A DNA stretch of 64,000 nucleotides from Streptomyces sp. TN58 (GTDB lineage: Bacteria; Actinomycetota; Actinomycetes; Streptomycetales; Streptomycetaceae). This document shows, piece by piece, positions 63,922-64,000 of this stretch (positions are counted from its first letter, which is position 1; each line of letters starts with the position of its first letter). The DNA lies in NCBI RefSeq assembly GCF_001941845.1, contig NZ_CP018870.1, forward strand, positions 4,222,001 to 4,286,000, written 5' to 3'. A model generated the notes under the pieces. The model saw only the letters and a list, made by a program, of their open reading frames with translations, did no database searches and was not told the DNA's origin. The position numbers were made by a program, and so were the translations under genes.

Positions 63922-64000
63922 ATGCGGACCCTGTGGCCGGCTCGTGACCTTCCTGTGAAGCGCCCCGGGGCGGCTCGTGAACGGATGCACGCACTCGGCG
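63922..64000 (+). CDS. Possible start of an unknown gene, cut by window end
   Basis: ATG 63922 is preceded by a consensus AGGAGG (63908-63913) at eight bases. The frame stays open to the edge: MRTLWPARDLPVKRPGAARE. No family recognised. In related Streptomyces the nuo operon lies just beyond this NlpC/P60 gene as I recall, but this is not the usual NuoA start, so identity is open. Confidence 0.4.
   Translation, partial: MRTLWPARDLPVKRPGAARERMHALG

Overview
The window is a very GC-rich stretch of an actinobacterial chromosome. Gene content, frequent GTG starts, start/stop overlaps of the GTGA/ATGA type and local gene order all point to a Streptomyces. Coordinates and start choices come from reading both strands by eye; no database search was run.

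1-18.6 kb: most of an extracellular/phage-tail-like contractile injection system (eCIS) on the minus strand. In transcription order it holds an orphan LuxR regulator, a large exported beta-propeller/DUF11 protein, a Pvc16-type DUF4255 protein, an AAA+ ATPase, the contractile sheath, an inner tube, a small CPxC protein, a 52-aa DUF6760-like protein, a 1015-aa Pro/Ala repeat protein, a second tube, a LysM adaptor, a VgrG-like spike, a PAAR tip, a gp25-like wedge protein and the start of a baseplate-J protein cut by the window edge. A divergent membrane protein (17194-18561) sits at the regulator end.

18.9-27.4 kb: hemL, a phosphoglycerate-mutase-family protein, a Tat-type deacetylase-like lipoprotein, and a cytochrome c maturation operon (resA-ccdA-resB-ccsB).

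27.4-36.3 kb: an SRPBCC protein; a MarR/cupin pair divergent around a strong palindromic operator; then the futalosine menaquinone genes mqnL, an unknown gene, mqnP, mqnM and mqnE, interleaved with Uma2, rhomboid, Lrp/AsnC and a 44-aa ORF. More menaquinone genes follow at 52-62 kb: mqnA, mqnC, a menG/ubiE methyltransferase and a geranylgeranyl-reductase-like enzyme.

36.4-45.1 kb: an accessory-looking region. It has a cysteine-rich leader peptide in front of a DAACS symporter (candidate cystine transporter). It also has a minus-strand, translationally coupled five-gene operon: a small helper, a 467-aa protein with a helical N-terminus and a lysozyme-like C-terminus, and three paralogous small membrane proteins. 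This looks like a toxin/immunity module and is the strongest candidate for an undescribed system.

45.3-53.3 kb: a long-chain acyl-CoA ligase, a 55-aa peptide gene, a ~1.2 kb gene-free giant inverted repeat (47571-48779) with nested 63-64 bp repeats, a RibD/DHFR-like reductase, a secreted lytic transglycosylase, a cold-shock protein, and a 74-bp MITE-like element between mqnA and a Ser/Thr kinase gene.

53.3-64 kb: the PASTA-less Ser/Thr kinase, mqnC, an amidohydrolase-fragment-like protein, a LuxR-type regulator, a DUF3152 putative metalloprotease, menG, glutaminase, a GNAT, the reductase, a small membrane protein and an NlpC/P60 hydrolase. No tRNA, rRNA or CRISPR array was seen.
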